64,000 nt of DNA, taken from assembly GCF_000221045.1 (NCBI RefSeq), contig NC_015856.1, positions 2,350,986 to 2,414,985 of the forward strand, read 5' to 3'. This document shows positions 1-8,589 of this stretch, piece after piece. The DNA comes from Collimonas fungivorans Ter331 (GTDB lineage: Bacteria; Pseudomonadota; Gammaproteobacteria; Burkholderiales; Burkholderiaceae_D). The translations under genes were made by a program, and so were the position numbers. Within the stretch, counting starts at the first letter, position 1, and each line of letters begins with the position of its first letter. The notes under the pieces are model-generated. The model had not been told where the DNA came from. It searched no databases and saw only the letters and a list, made by a program, of their open reading frames with translations.

Positions 1-485
1 TGATCGCCGCCATCAATGGCTGCGCCGTGGCGGGCGGACTGGAGCTGGCGCTGCTGGCCGATTTGCGGGTGGCTGACGAAGACGCCGTGCTCGGCGTGTT
101 TTGCCGGCGCTGGGGCGTGCCCCTGATCGACGGCGGCACGGTGCGCCTGCCGCGCCTGGTCGGCATGGGCCGTGCGCTCGACCTGATCCTCACCGGCCGG
201 CCGGTAACGGCGGCGGAAGCCCTGGCCATGGGGCTGGTCAATCGCGTCACCCCGCCAGGCGCCGCGCTGGCGGCGGCGCAGGAGCTGGCGCGCGAGGTCG
301 CCGGTTTTCCGCAGCAATGCATGCTGGCCGACCGCCGTTCCGCGTATGAGCAGTGGGACCTGCCGCTGGCCGAGGCGCTGCGCCGCGAAGGCGTTCAAGG
401 CGTGCCGATTGTATTCGCCGAAGGCGAGGCGGGGGCCGCCAGGTTCACGCACGGCGCCGGCCGTCATGGCCGTTCCGAGGACTGA
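1..485 (+). CDS. Enoyl-CoA hydratase/isomerase family protein (5' truncated)
   Basis: The reading frame is open from base 3 and the gene is cut by the window edge. About 160 C-terminal residues remain. The visible part carries the crotonase oxyanion-hole segment (NGCAVAGGLELALLADLRVA) and the later GMGRALDLILTGRPVTAAEALAMGLVNRV stretch, written here in two pieces of one conserved region. These are the usual crotonase landmarks. The family hydrates or isomerises acyl-CoA thioesters; the substrate cannot be told from this fragment. It ends 116 bp before the repeated decarboxylase promoter and is probably not part of that operon. Confidence 0.85.
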   Translation, partial: IAAINGCAVAGGLELALLADLRVADEDAVLGVFCRRWGVPLIDGGTVRLPRLVGMGRALDLILTGRPVTAAEALAMGLVNRVTPPGAALAAAQELAREVAGFPQQCMLADRRSAYEQWDLPLAEALRREGVQGVPIVFAEGEAGAARFTHGAGRHGRSED

Positions 486-601
486 CCAGTCTTTACATCT
501 CAAACCGATAAGATCCGTTTGTTGTCAAATACACCTTGCTTCGCGCCTGCCGGCCTGTGTTGCGGGGATCGCTGCGCCTGGAGAAACAAAAGGAAGGAAA
601 C

Positions 602-644
602 TTGACTGGGGTCAATGCCGTCCTCTCTATGAGCTGGCTAAGAT
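602..644 (+). promoter_or_regulatory. Crp/Fnr-type operator and promoter of decarboxylase copy 1
   Basis: TTGAC-TGGG-GTCAA at 602-615 is a perfect palindrome of the Crp/Fnr family type. A -10-like TAAGAT lies at 639-644. The palindrome centre is about 30 bp upstream of the -10 box, so it would sit near -42 from the start point. This is the class II activator geometry known for FNR and CRP. The same layout is found upstream of the second copy and of both carrier genes. The likely ligand-controlled activator is the Crp/Fnr protein encoded at 16331-16939. Confidence 0.65.
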
Positions 645-707
645 GGCATCAAGCTAAAGCAATGCAAGAGGTATTGCGGCGGCAGATAACCGATAACAGG
701 AGGAGCA

Positions 708-2474
708 ATGGCAGCAGTGATATCCGAGTCGAAGGTCGCGTCTGTGTCAAGTACGACCGCCGACGATACGCTCAAACGCAAGAGCCGCGACGCCGGCGTG
801 GTGTCAGGCGGGCATCTGGTGGCGCGCGCGCTGAAGAATGAAGGCGTGGACACGATCTTTACGCTGTGCGGCGGCCATATTATCGATATTTACGATGGCT
901 GCATCGATGAAGGCATCCGCATCATCGATGTGCGCCATGAGCAGGTCGCAGCCCATGCCGCCGACGGTTATGCGCGCCAGACCGGCAAGCTGGGCGTGGT
1001 GGTGACGACGGCCGGTCCCGGCTGCACCAATGCCGTGACCGGGATTGCGACAGCGTTCCGTTCGGAAAGCCCGGTATTGCATATCGGCGGCCAGGGCGGC
1101 ATCACCCAGCACATGATGGGTTCGCTGCAAGACTTGCCGCATACCGAAATGATGCGGCCGATCACCAAATTCTCCGAAGGCGTGCGTTCCACCGAACGGG
1201 TGGCCGACATGGTGTCGATGGCGATCCGGGCCTGCTTTGCCGGCGCGCCCGGCCCGGCTTACCTGGAAATTCCGCGCGATGTGCTGGACCGCGAAATCGA
1301 GATCAGTAAAGCAGTGATTCCGGCGGCCGGCCAATACCGTGCTTCGGTCCGCTCCTTGGGCGATGTCGCCGATATCGAGAAACTGGCCGACATCCTGGTG
1401 CAGGCGGAGCGTCCGGTGGTCTTGTACGGCGGCCAGGTCTGGTCCTCGCGCGGCCACAAGGAAGCGATCGACCTGGTGCGCGGCCTGGACATCCCGGCGT
1501 ATTTCAACGGCGCCTCGCGCGGCTTGCTGCCGCCGGGCGATCCGCATCACTTCGACCGCACCCGGCGCGAAGGTTTCGACAAGGCCGACGTGATCCTGAT
1601 CGTCGGCACGCCGTTCGACTTCCGCATGGGCTACGGCAAACGGCTGGGCCTGAACGCCAAGGTGATCCAGATCGACCAGGATTACCGTACGGTCGGCAAG
1701 AACCGCGACATCACGCTGGGCCTGGTGGGCGATCCCGGCGCGATCCTGGGGGCTGTCTTGCAGGCCGCCAGCGGTCGCATCAACAAGACAGCGCAAGAGA
1801 AGCGCCGGTCCTGGATGAAACAGTTGCAGCAGCAGGAAGCGATTGCGACCGAGAAGCTGATGCCCTTGTTCAAGTCGAACAGCTCGCCGATCCATCCCTA
1901 CCGGGTGGCGTATGAAATCAACGAGTTCCTGAACGACGACACGATCTACATCGGCGACGGCGGCGACGTGGTGACGATTTCGGCGCAGGCGGTGCGTCCG
2001 CGCAATCCGGGCCAATGGATGGATCCGGGCGCGCTGGGCAGCCTGGGCGTGGGCACCGGTTTTGCGATTGCAGCCGGCTTGGCCAATCCGGAGAAGGAAG
2101 TGATGTGTTACTACGGCGACGGCGCATTCAGCATGACGTCGTTCGACATGGAAACGGCGAACCGTTTCGGGGTGCCGTACATCGCGGTGATCGGCAACAA
2201 CTCGGCGATGAACCAGATCCGTTACGGCCAGCTGGCGAAATACGGCGAAGAACGCGGCAATGTGGGCAATTTGCTGAGCGATATCCCTTACGGCAAGTTT
2301 GCCGAGATGCTGGGCGGGCATGGCGAAGAGGTGCGCGATCCGGCGCAGATCGCTGGGGCGTTGCAGCGGGCGCGGGAAGCGGTGCGCAAGACACGGCGTT
2401 GTGCGGTGGTCAATATCTGGGTCGATCCTGCGGTGTATGCCCCGGGAACCATGGCCCAGACCATGTACAAATAA
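708..2474 (+). CDS. ThDP-dependent decarboxylase, probable oxalyl-CoA decarboxylase (copy 1)
   Basis: This 588-residue protein has the three-domain layout of the acetolactate synthase/oxalyl-CoA decarboxylase family. The catalytic glutamate of the RHE motif is Glu78. The ThDP-binding motif runs from GDG at 470-472 to NN at 497-498. A Shine-Dalgarno AGGAGG lies just before the ATG. Formyl-CoA transferases, OxlT-like carriers and formate dehydrogenase nearby point to oxalyl-CoA to formyl-CoA plus CO2. The sequence is not close to the classical Oxc of Oxalobacter (GDG instead of GDS, a different N-domain and an extra N-terminal 30 residues), so 2-hydroxyacyl-CoA lyase or glyoxylate carboligase activity remains possible. 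The protein is identical to the copy at 17117-18883. Confidence 0.7.
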   Translation: MAAVISESKVASVSSTTADDTLKRKSRDAGVVSGGHLVARALKNEGVDTIFTLCGGHIIDIYDGCIDEGIRIIDVRHEQVAAHAADGYARQTGKLGVVVTTAGPGCTNAVTGIATAFRSESPVLHIGGQGGITQHMMGSLQDLPHTEMMRPITKFSEGVRSTERVADMVSMAIRACFAGAPGPAYLEIPRDVLDREIEISKAVIPAAGQYRASVRSLGDVADIEKLADILVQAERPVVLYGGQVWSSRGHKEAIDLVRGLDIPAYFNGASRGLLPPGDPHHFDRTRREGFDKADVILIVGTPFDFRMGYGKRLGLNAKVIQIDQDYRTVGKNRDITLGLVGDPGAILGAVLQAASGRINKTAQEKRRSWMKQLQQQEAIATEKLMPLFKSNSSPIHPYRVAYEINEFLNDDTIYIGDGGDVVTISAQAVRPRNPGQWMDPGALGSLGVGTGFAIAAGLANPEKEVMCYYGDGAFSMTSFDMETANRFGVPYIAVIGNNSAMNQIRYGQLAKYGEERGNVGNLLSDIPYGKFAEMLGGHGEEVRDPAQIAGALQRAREAVRKTRRCAVVNIWVDPAVYAPGTMAQTMYK

Positions 2475-2512
2475 GCCGCTTAATAAGCCACTGAGCATCA
2501 TGTTGCAGACCG

Positions 2513-2544
2513 ATGCATCCGGATGAGCAGTCATCCGGATGCAT
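2513..2544 (+). other. Perfect 14-bp hairpin between decarboxylase and fdsG
   Basis: ATGCATCCGGATGA and its exact reverse complement flank a 4-base loop (GCAG). No U tract follows, so it is not a standard terminator. It lies inside the operon, 38 bp after the decarboxylase stop and 17 bp before the fdsG start. The second decarboxylase copy has no such element. It may set different expression or mRNA stability for the two halves of the operon. Confidence 0.7.
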
Positions 2545-2561
2545 TGGCACGGAGAGCCGCA

Positions 2562-3041
2562 ATGGGAAAGCATCAAGTTGTAGACATGGAACACATCGCC
2601 TCGCTCATCGCTGCGCAAAAAACGCTGCCTGGGGCGCTGTTGCCTATCCTCCATGCGATCCAGGAGTCGGCCGGTTATATCCCGGCCGAAAGCGTGCCTG
2701 TGATCGCGCAAGAGCTGAACCTCTCGCGCGCGGAAGTGCACGGCGTGATCAGCTTTTATCATTATTTCCGCCAGCATCCGGCCGGCCGCCATGTAGTGCA
2801 GATCTGCCGCGCCGAGGCTTGCCAGGCGCGCGGTTCGGCGGCGCTGGAAGCACACGCCAAGACAGTGCTGGGCTGCGATTTCCACGGCACTGCCAAGGAT
2901 GGCGAGTTCAGCCTGGAAGCCGTGTATTGCCTGGGCCAGTGCGCCTGCGGCCCGGCCATCATGATCAACGACGAATTGCACGCCAGGGTCAGCCACGGCA
3001 AGCTGGATCGGTTGTTGCAAGCCAAGCGAGGTGTGTCATGA
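2562..3041 (+). CDS. fdsG: Formate dehydrogenase gamma subunit FdsG (NuoE-like, [2Fe-2S])
   Basis: This is the small subunit of the soluble NAD-dependent formate dehydrogenase. It resembles NuoE and passes electrons toward the flavin subunit. The thioredoxin-like [2Fe-2S] site is seen as CRAEAC (C-X4-C) and CLGQC (C-X3-C). I start it at 2562 (159 residues) because GGAG stands 7 bases upstream and the length fits the family. An in-frame ATG at 2523 lies inside the hairpin and has no Shine-Dalgarno. The stop overlaps the fdsB start (ATGA), so the two genes are translationally coupled. Confidence 0.92.
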   Translation: MGKHQVVDMEHIASLIAAQKTLPGALLPILHAIQESAGYIPAESVPVIAQELNLSRAEVHGVISFYHYFRQHPAGRHVVQICRAEACQARGSAALEAHAKTVLGCDFHGTAKDGEFSLEAVYCLGQCACGPAIMINDELHARVSHGKLDRLLQAKRGVS

Positions 3042-4630
3042 GCATTACCGTCTATGTACCGCGTGATTCCACCGCGCTGGCGCTGGGCGCCAATGAGGTT
3101 GCCGCGGCAATCGTGGCCGAAGCGGCGAAGCGCGGCCAGCAAATCACCCTGGTGCGCAACGGTTCGCGCGGCATGTTCTGGCTGGAGCCGCTGGTCGAAG
3201 TGGCTACCGCCGCCGGCCGCATCGGCTACGGACCGGTTGCGCCGGAGGACGTTGCCGGCCTGTTCGACGCGGACTTGTTCAATGCTGATGTCCTGGCCGG
3301 CGGCCAGCATCGCCTGGCTTTGGGGCTGGTCGACGAAATTCCCTATCTGAAGAACCAGGAACGCCTGACTTTTGCGCGCGTAGGCATTACCGATCCGGTA
3401 TCGCTGGACGACTACCTGGCGCATGAAGGTTACCTGGGCCTGCAAAACGCCCTCGCCATGCAGAGCGCCGATATCGTCCAGGAAGTGCTGGATTCCGGCC
3501 TGCGCGGACGCGGCGGCGCGGCTTTCCCGACCGGCATCAAATGGAAGACGGTGCTGGGTGCCCAGGGTGCGCAAAAATACATCGTCTGCAATGCCGACGA
3601 AGGCGACTCCGGCACATTTTCCGACCGCATGATCATGGAAGACGATCCCTTCGTGCTGATCGAAGGCATGACCATCGCCGGCCTGGCTGTCAACGCCGAC
3701 TATGGCTACATCTACGTGCGCTCGGAATATCCGCATGCGATTGCGGTATTGAACGAAGCGATCGCCACCGCCAATGCGCGCGGTTTCCTGGGTAAAAACA
3801 TCCTCGGTTTCGGCAAGGATTTCCAGCTGGAAGTGCGCAAGGGCGCCGGCGCCTATGTGTGCGGCGAAGAAACCGCCTTGCTGGAAAGCCTGGAAGGCAA
3901 GCGCGGCGTGGTGCGCGCCAAGCCGCCGCTGCCGGCGATCGAAGGCCTGTTTGGCAAACCGACCGTGATCAACAATGTGATCACCCTGGCTAGCGTGCCG
4001 ATAGTGCTGGCGCGCGGCGCGGCGTTCTACAAGAATTTCGGGCAAGGGCGTTCGATGGGCACCTTGCCGATGCAACTGGCAGGCAACATCAAATACGGCG
4101 GCCTGGTGGAGAAAGCGTTTGGCGTCACCTTGCGCGAACTGCTGTTCGACTTCGGCGGCGGCACCGAAAGCGGCCGCACCATGCGCGCGGTGCAGGTCGG
4201 CGGCCCGCTGGGACCGTACCTGCCGCCGGCGCTGTTTGATACGCCGCTGGATTACGAAGCCTTTGCCGCCGTCGGCGGCACGGTCGGCCATGGCGGCATG
4301 GTGGTGTTCGACGACAGCGTCGACATGGCGCAGCAGGCGCGCTACTCGATGGAATTCTGCGTGGTCGAATCCTGCGGGAAATGCACGCCTTGCCGCATCG
4401 GCTCGACCCGCGGCGTGGAAGTGATCGACAAGATCATCGCCAATGCAAATCCGGCGAACACTGGCCAGCGCCAGCAGCAGATCCACCTGCTGCGCGATTT
4501 GTGCGACACCATGATCAACGGCTCCCTGTGTGCAATGGGCAGCATGACGCCGTTGCCGGTGTTGTCGGCCCTGAACCATTTTCCGGAAGATTTTGGCGCG
4601 CCGCCTGCGGCAGTCGGCAAGGCGGCATAA
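3038..4630 (+). CDS. fdsB: Formate dehydrogenase beta subunit FdsB (NuoF-like, FMN/NADH)
   Basis: This 530-residue flavin subunit transfers electrons from the iron-sulfur chain to NAD+. An N-terminal thioredoxin-like region (about 1-110) is followed by the NuoF domain. That domain has the glycine-rich NADH/FMN segment GRGGAAFPTG near residues 157-166, and a [4Fe-4S] site with Cys446, Cys449 and Cys452 (ESCGKCTPCRIG) plus a later cysteine in SLCAMG. The ATG overlaps the fdsG stop. Together with FdsG and FdsA it forms the cytosolic NADH-producing formate dehydrogenase that disposes of formate from oxalate. Confidence 0.95.
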   Translation: MSITVYVPRDSTALALGANEVAAAIVAEAAKRGQQITLVRNGSRGMFWLEPLVEVATAAGRIGYGPVAPEDVAGLFDADLFNADVLAGGQHRLALGLVDEIPYLKNQERLTFARVGITDPVSLDDYLAHEGYLGLQNALAMQSADIVQEVLDSGLRGRGGAAFPTGIKWKTVLGAQGAQKYIVCNADEGDSGTFSDRMIMEDDPFVLIEGMTIAGLAVNADYGYIYVRSEYPHAIAVLNEAIATANARGFLGKNILGFGKDFQLEVRKGAGAYVCGEETALLESLEGKRGVVRAKPPLPAIEGLFGKPTVINNVITLASVPIVLARGAAFYKNFGQGRSMGTLPMQLAGNIKYGGLVEKAFGVTLRELLFDFGGGTESGRTMRAVQVGGPLGPYLPPALFDTPLDYEAFAAVGGTVGHGGMVVFDDSVDMAQQARYSMEFCVVESCGKCTPCRIGSTRGVEVIDKIIANANPANTGQRQQQIHLLRDLCDTMINGSLCAMGSMTPLPVLSALNHFPEDFGAPPAAVGKAA

Positions 4631-4719
4631 AGAAACAATAAAGCGCAGGCCTATGCGCGAACAAAGAATCAAGCTGCAGCGTGCGACCCGGTCGCATCGG
4701 CCAACAGGAGAAACAGAGA

Positions 4720-7584
4720 ATGAACCAGCTCAATGAAATAGATTACGGCACGCCGGAGCGGCTGTCGGAACGGATGATCACTCTGGAAATCGACGGCGTC
4801 AATGTCGACGTGCCGGCCGGCACCTCGGTGATGCGCGCGGCCATGGATGCCGGCATCAGCGTTCCCAAATTGTGCGCTACCGACAGCCTGGAGCCGTTCG
4901 GTTCCTGCCGCCTGTGCCTGGTCGAAATCGAAGGACGTAGGGGTTATCCGGCGTCTTGCACCACGCCGTGCGAGCCGGGCATGAAGGTCAGGACGCAGAC
5001 ACCTAAGCTGGCCGATATCCGGCGCGGCGTGATGGAGCTGTACATTTCCGACCACCCGCTCGATTGCCTGACTTGCCCGACCAACGGTAATTGCGAACTG
5101 CAGGATATGGCTGGCGTGACCGGATTGCGTGAAGTCCGCTACGGCTATGAAGGCGATAACCACCTGAAGATGAAGAAGGATGAATCGAATCCTTACTTCA
5201 CCTACGACCCGTCCAAGTGCATCGTCTGCAATCGCTGCGTGCGCGCCTGTGAAGAGACCCAGGGAACGTTTGCCTTGACGATTGACGGCCGCGGTTTCGA
5301 ATCGCGCGTGTCGGCCGGGCAGATGGATAGTTTCATGGAATCGGAATGCGTGTCCTGCGGCGCTTGCGTGCAAGCCTGCCCGACGGCGACGCTGACCGAA
5401 AAGACCGTGATCATGATGGGCCAGGCCGAGCACAGCAAGATCACCACTTGCGCCTATTGCGGCGTCGGCTGCTCGTTCAAGGCCGAGATGAAGGGCAATG
5501 AAGTAGTGCGCATGGTGCCGCACAAGGATGGCAAGGCCAACCACGGTCACTCCTGCGTCAAGGGTCGTTTTGCCTGGGGTTACGCGACCCACAAGGACCG
5601 CATCACCAAGCCGATGATACGCAGCAAGATCACCGATCCATGGCGCGAAGTGTCCTGGGATGAAGCGCTGACGTACGCCGCCAGCGAATTCCGCCGCATC
5701 CAGGCCAAGCATGGCAAGGATTCGATAGGCGGCATTACGTCCTCCCGCTGCACCAATGAAGAAACCTATCTGGTGCAAAAACTGGTGCGCGCCGCTTTCG
5801 GCAACAACAATGTCGATACCTGCGCCCGCGTTTGCCATTCGCCTACCGGTTATGGCTTGAAACAAACGCTGGGCGAATCGGCCGGCACCCAGACTTTCGA
5901 TTCGGTCATGCAATCGGACGTGATCATGATCATTGGCGCCAACCCAGCCTCGGGCCATCCGGTGTTCGCTTCGCAGATGAAGCGCCGTCTGCGCCAGGGC
6001 GCCAAGCTGATCGTGGTCGATCCGCGCACCACTGAAATGGTGAAGTCGCCACACGTTGAAGCCGATTACCACCTGAAACTGCGCCCCGGCACCAATGTCG
6101 CGGTAGTGACGGCCTTGGCCCATGTGATCCTGTCGGAAGGCCTGGAACAGGTCGATTTCATCGCTGAGCGCTGCGACCGGCAATCGTATGCCGACTGGAA
6201 AGCCTTCGTGCTGCGCCCGGACAATTCGCCGGAAGCGATGGAAGCTATTACCGGCATACCGGCTGCAGAGATGCGCGGCGCCGCACGTTTGTTTGCTACT
6301 GCCGGCAACGGCGCGATCTATTACGGCCTCGGCGTCACCGAGCATGCACAGGGTTCGACTACCGTGATCGGCATCGCCAACCTGGCCATGGCCACCGGCA
6401 ATGTCGGACGCGAAGGCGTCGGCGTCAATCCGCTGCGCGGCCAGAACAATGTGCAAGGCGCCTGCGACATGGGTTCTTTCCCGCATGAATTGCCGGGCTA
6501 CCGCCATATCTCTGACAGCATCGCCCGCGCCCAGTTTGAGCAGGCATGGGGCGTGACACTGGCCGCAGAACCAGGCTTGCGTATCCCCAACATGTTCGAT
6601 GCCGCCATGGACGGCAGTTTCATGGGCCTGTATTGCGAAGGCGAGGACATCGTGCAGTCCGATCCGAATACCCAGCACGTGACAGCGGCGCTGTCGAACA
6701 TGGAATGCATCGTGGTGCAAGACATTTTCCTCAACGAGACCGCCAAGTACGCCCACGTATTCCTGCCGGGTTCGTCGTTCCTGGAAAAGGATGGCACTTT
6801 CACCAATGCCGAGCGGCGGATTTCGCGCGTGCGCAAGGTGATGCCTGCCAAGGCCGGCCTGTCCGACTGGGAAGTCACGATTGCCCTGGCCAAGGCGCTG
6901 GGATATGAAATGCCGTACAAGCATCCGTCCGAAATCATGGATGAAATCGCGGCCCTGACGCCAACCTTCCATGGCGTCAGCTACGCCAAGCTGGAAAAGC
7001 TGGGCAGCATCCAATGGCCATGCAATGACGCGGCGCCGGACGGCACGCCTATCATGCACATCGACGAGTTTGTGCGCGGCAAAGGCAAGTTCATCAATAC
7101 GCAATACATCGCTACCGATGAAAAGGTCACGCAGAAATATCCGCTGATTCTCACCACCGGCCGCATCCTGTCGCAATACAATGTCGGCGCCCAGACCCGG
7201 CGCACCGAGAATGTCGAGTGGCATAGCGAAGACCGGCTGGAAATCCATCCGCATGACGCCGAGGACCGCGGCATACGCGAAGACGACTGGGTCGGCATCG
7301 AATCGCGCGCAGGGCAGACCGTGCTGCGCGCGACGGTGACCGAGCGGGTGCAGCCGGGCGTGGTATACACCACCTTCCACTTCCCGGAATCGGGCGCGAA
7401 CGTGATCACCACCGACAATTCCGACTGGGCCACCAACTGTCCGGAGTACAAGGTGACGGCAGTGCAGGTGATGCCGGTGGCGCAGCCGTCCGAGTGGCAG
7501 CAGCAGTACAGCCGTTTCAACCGCGAGCAGCTGGGGTTGCTGGCGGGCGAGGCTGCGCAGCTAGCGGATGCCGTAAGCAAATGA
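4720..7584 (+). CDS. fdsA: Formate dehydrogenase alpha subunit FdsA (molybdenum/tungsten bis-MGD, cysteine type)
   Basis: This 954-residue catalytic subunit oxidises formate to CO2. The N-terminus has a [2Fe-2S] ferredoxin domain (CATDSLEPFGSCRLC), a histidine/cysteine cluster (DHPLDCLTCPTNGNC) and two [4Fe-4S] ferredoxin motifs (CIVCNRC and CVSCGAC). The molybdopterin domain starts with CAYCGVGC. The metal ligand is Cys372 in RVCHSPTG, so this is a cysteine and not a selenocysteine enzyme. The start at 4720 follows AGGAG by 9 bases; a GTG at 4681 in the same frame is less likely. The size matches the Cupriavidus FdsA. Confidence 0.95.
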   Translation: MNQLNEIDYGTPERLSERMITLEIDGVNVDVPAGTSVMRAAMDAGISVPKLCATDSLEPFGSCRLCLVEIEGRRGYPASCTTPCEPGMKVRTQTPKLADIRRGVMELYISDHPLDCLTCPTNGNCELQDMAGVTGLREVRYGYEGDNHLKMKKDESNPYFTYDPSKCIVCNRCVRACEETQGTFALTIDGRGFESRVSAGQMDSFMESECVSCGACVQACPTATLTEKTVIMMGQAEHSKITTCAYCGVGCSFKAEMKGNEVVRMVPHKDGKANHGHSCVKGRFAWGYATHKDRITKPMIRSKITDPWREVSWDEALTYAASEFRRIQAKHGKDSIGGITSSRCTNEETYLVQKLVRAAFGNNNVDTCARVCHSPTGYGLKQTLGESAGTQTFDSVMQSDVIMIIGANPASGHPVFASQMKRRLRQGAKLIVVDPRTTEMVKSPHVEADYHLKLRPGTNVAVVTALAHVILSEGLEQVDFIAERCDRQSYADWKAFVLRPDNSPEAMEAITGIPAAEMRGAARLFATAGNGAIYYGLGVTEHAQGSTTVIGIANLAMATGNVGREGVGVNPLRGQNNVQGACDMGSFPHELPGYRHISDSIARAQFEQAWGVTLAAEPGLRIPNMFDAAMDGSFMGLYCEGEDIVQSDPNTQHVTAALSNMECIVVQDIFLNETAKYAHVFLPGSSFLEKDGTFTNAERRISRVRKVMPAKAGLSDWEVTIALAKALGYEMPYKHPSEIMDEIAALTPTFHGVSYAKLEKLGSIQWPCNDAAPDGTPIMHIDEFVRGKGKFINTQYIATDEKVTQKYPLILTTGRILSQYNVGAQTRRTENVEWHSEDRLEIHPHDAEDRGIREDDWVGIESRAGQTVLRATVTERVQPGVVYTTFHFPESGANVITTDNSDWATNCPEYKVTAVQVMPVAQPSEWQQQYSRFNREQLGLLAGEAAQLADAVSK

Positions 7585-7606
7585 ATCGAACTATCAAGGG
7601 AAAAAA

Positions 7607-7831
7607 ATGAATCCGGGCAATCTTATAAAAATGGCGAACCAGATCGGCAGTTTCTTTGAAACCATGCCTGACAGGGAACAGGCGCAAAGCGATATCGCCA
7701 GCCACATCAAGCGCTTCTGGGAGCCGCGCATGCGGCGCTCCTTGCTGCAGTATGTGGATCAGCACGACGGCGTCGACCTGATGGAGATTGTGCTGGAGAC
7801 CTTGCGTAGTCATCGTGCCGCAGTGCTCTGA
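7607..7831 (+). CDS. fdsD: Formate dehydrogenase delta subunit FdsD
   Basis: This 74-residue protein with the typical DIASHIKRFWEPRMR segment belongs to the FdsD/delta family, which ends fds operons and supports assembly or stability of the enzyme. It starts 22 bases after fdsA behind AGGGAAAAAA. In Cupriavidus the order is fdsGBACD; here fdsC, the FdhD-like sulfurtransferase chaperone, is missing between A and D. The chaperone must be encoded elsewhere if the enzyme is active. Confidence 0.9.
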   Translation: MNPGNLIKMANQIGSFFETMPDREQAQSDIASHIKRFWEPRMRRSLLQYVDQHDGVDLMEIVLETLRSHRAAVL

Positions 7832-7902
7832 CAGGCGGCTGCGATTTTGTGATTTTCCTTATATCAACTTGGAGTAAAGTTAAATTTCTGATAAATAAAA
7901 AT

Positions 7903-7924
7903 AACCCAACTCGCTTGGGTTTTT
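7903..7924 (+). terminator. Rho-independent terminator of the fds operon
   Basis: AACCCAA and TTGGGTT form a 7-bp stem around a 5-base loop and run directly into a T tract (7920-7924). It lies 71 bp after fdsD. The T tract abuts an extended -10-like TGCTATAAT at 7924-7932. Confidence 0.8.
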
Positions 7925-7930
7925 GCTATA

Positions 7931-8137
7931 ATGCCCACTGTACTGGCAATTCTCGGACTGCGCGTAACCATTTATCCAAACGATCATCGTCCAGCCCATG
8001 TTCATGTTATCGGGCACGGATGCGAGGCAGTGTTTAACCTGCACTGCCCGGATGGACCAGCCGAATTGCGAGAGAATTATGATTTTTCCCAGAGAGCTGA
8101 ACAAGATCGCGAGCGGGCTAAACGCTTGCCTGGCTGA
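7931..8137 (+). CDS. DUF4160 domain protein
   Basis: This 68-residue protein begins MPTVLAILGLRVTIYPNDH and continues with RPAHVHV, the hallmark of the DUF4160 family. It is followed 26 bases later by a DUF2442 protein. Such pairs are common, small and mobile, and are sometimes listed as toxin-antitoxin-like, but no function is established. No Shine-Dalgarno precedes the ATG. A TATAAT at 7927-7932 overlaps the start codon, which is odd: either the TATAAT is not used or translation depends on read-through past the fds terminator. Confidence 0.7.
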   Translation: MPTVLAILGLRVTIYPNDHRPAHVHVIGHGCEAVFNLHCPDGPAELRENYDFSQRAEQDRERAKRLPG

Positions 8138-8163
8138 TCTTTGCGGCAAGTGGAGTCAGATAC

Positions 8164-8589
8164 ATGGACATTACTGATAAGGTTTTTGAAGCGGCCAACC
8201 AGCGCGCCGCCGCTGCCAGGAAAACATTCCCCGCGGCGGTGGAGGTGCGTTACGACCGCCGCGTAGCGCGCATCGTCATTGTGCTTGTCTCCGGCCTGGA
8301 GCTGGCATTTTCTCCCAAGCAGGTGCAAGGGCTGGAGCATGCGCATCCAGCCGAGCTTGCCGACGCGGAAATTACTCCTTCCGGTCTGGGAATTCACTTT
8401 CCGCAGCTGGACGCCGATTTGTACCTGCCGGCATTGCTTGAAGGTTTTCTCGGCTCAAAACGCTGGATGGCCTCCGAGATCGGCAAAATGGGCGGCAAGA
8501 TATCCACTGAGGCAAAGGCCAAGGCCGCACGCGAAAACGGCAAGCTGGGCGGACGGCCCAGGAAAACCAAAGAATTGAAGGCTGCTTAA
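8164..8589 (+). CDS. DUF2442 domain protein
   Basis: This is a 141-residue protein. Residues about 20-90 match the DUF2442 pattern (a strand-rich region with LELAFSPKQVQGLEHA and the LGIHFPQLDADLYLPALLEG segment). The C-terminal tail is basic and glycine-rich (KMGGKISTEAKAKAARENGKLGGRPRK), a form seen in several members and perhaps DNA-binding. It pairs with the DUF4160 gene upstream. Its TAA overlaps the stop codon of the convergent LysR gene. Confidence 0.75.
   Translation: MDITDKVFEAANQRAAAARKTFPAAVEVRYDRRVARIVIVLVSGLELAFSPKQVQGLEHAHPAELADAEITPSGLGIHFPQLDADLYLPALLEGFLGSKRWMASEIGKMGGKISTEAKAKAARENGKLGGRPRKTKELKAA

Larger units (their letters stand above)
601..2481. repeat. Long direct repeat, copy 1 (promoter plus decarboxylase gene)
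   Basis: This 1.88 kb segment matches 17010-18890 at a constant offset of 16409. It covers the operator, the -10 box, the leader, the entire decarboxylase gene and a few bases past the stop codon. Within the coding part I count about 27 base differences by eye, and all appear silent. No transposase, terminal inverted repeat or target duplication is visible at either edge, so ordinary segmental duplication with later gene conversion is the simplest reading. Confidence 0.9.

Noticed and set aside
2523-2561. Upstream ATG for fdsG
   Set aside because: It lies within the 14-bp hairpin and has no Shine-Dalgarno, while 2562 has GGAG at 7 bases.
804-3020. Minus-strand open frame of 738 codons opposite the decarboxylase and fdsG
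   Set aside because: Crosses two plus-strand genes and has the same shadow composition; a similar frame lies opposite the second copy, as expected from the duplication.
4669-7380. Minus-strand open frame of about 900 codons opposite fdsA
   Set aside because: Shadow of fdsA in a high-GC genome, with no recognisable protein features.
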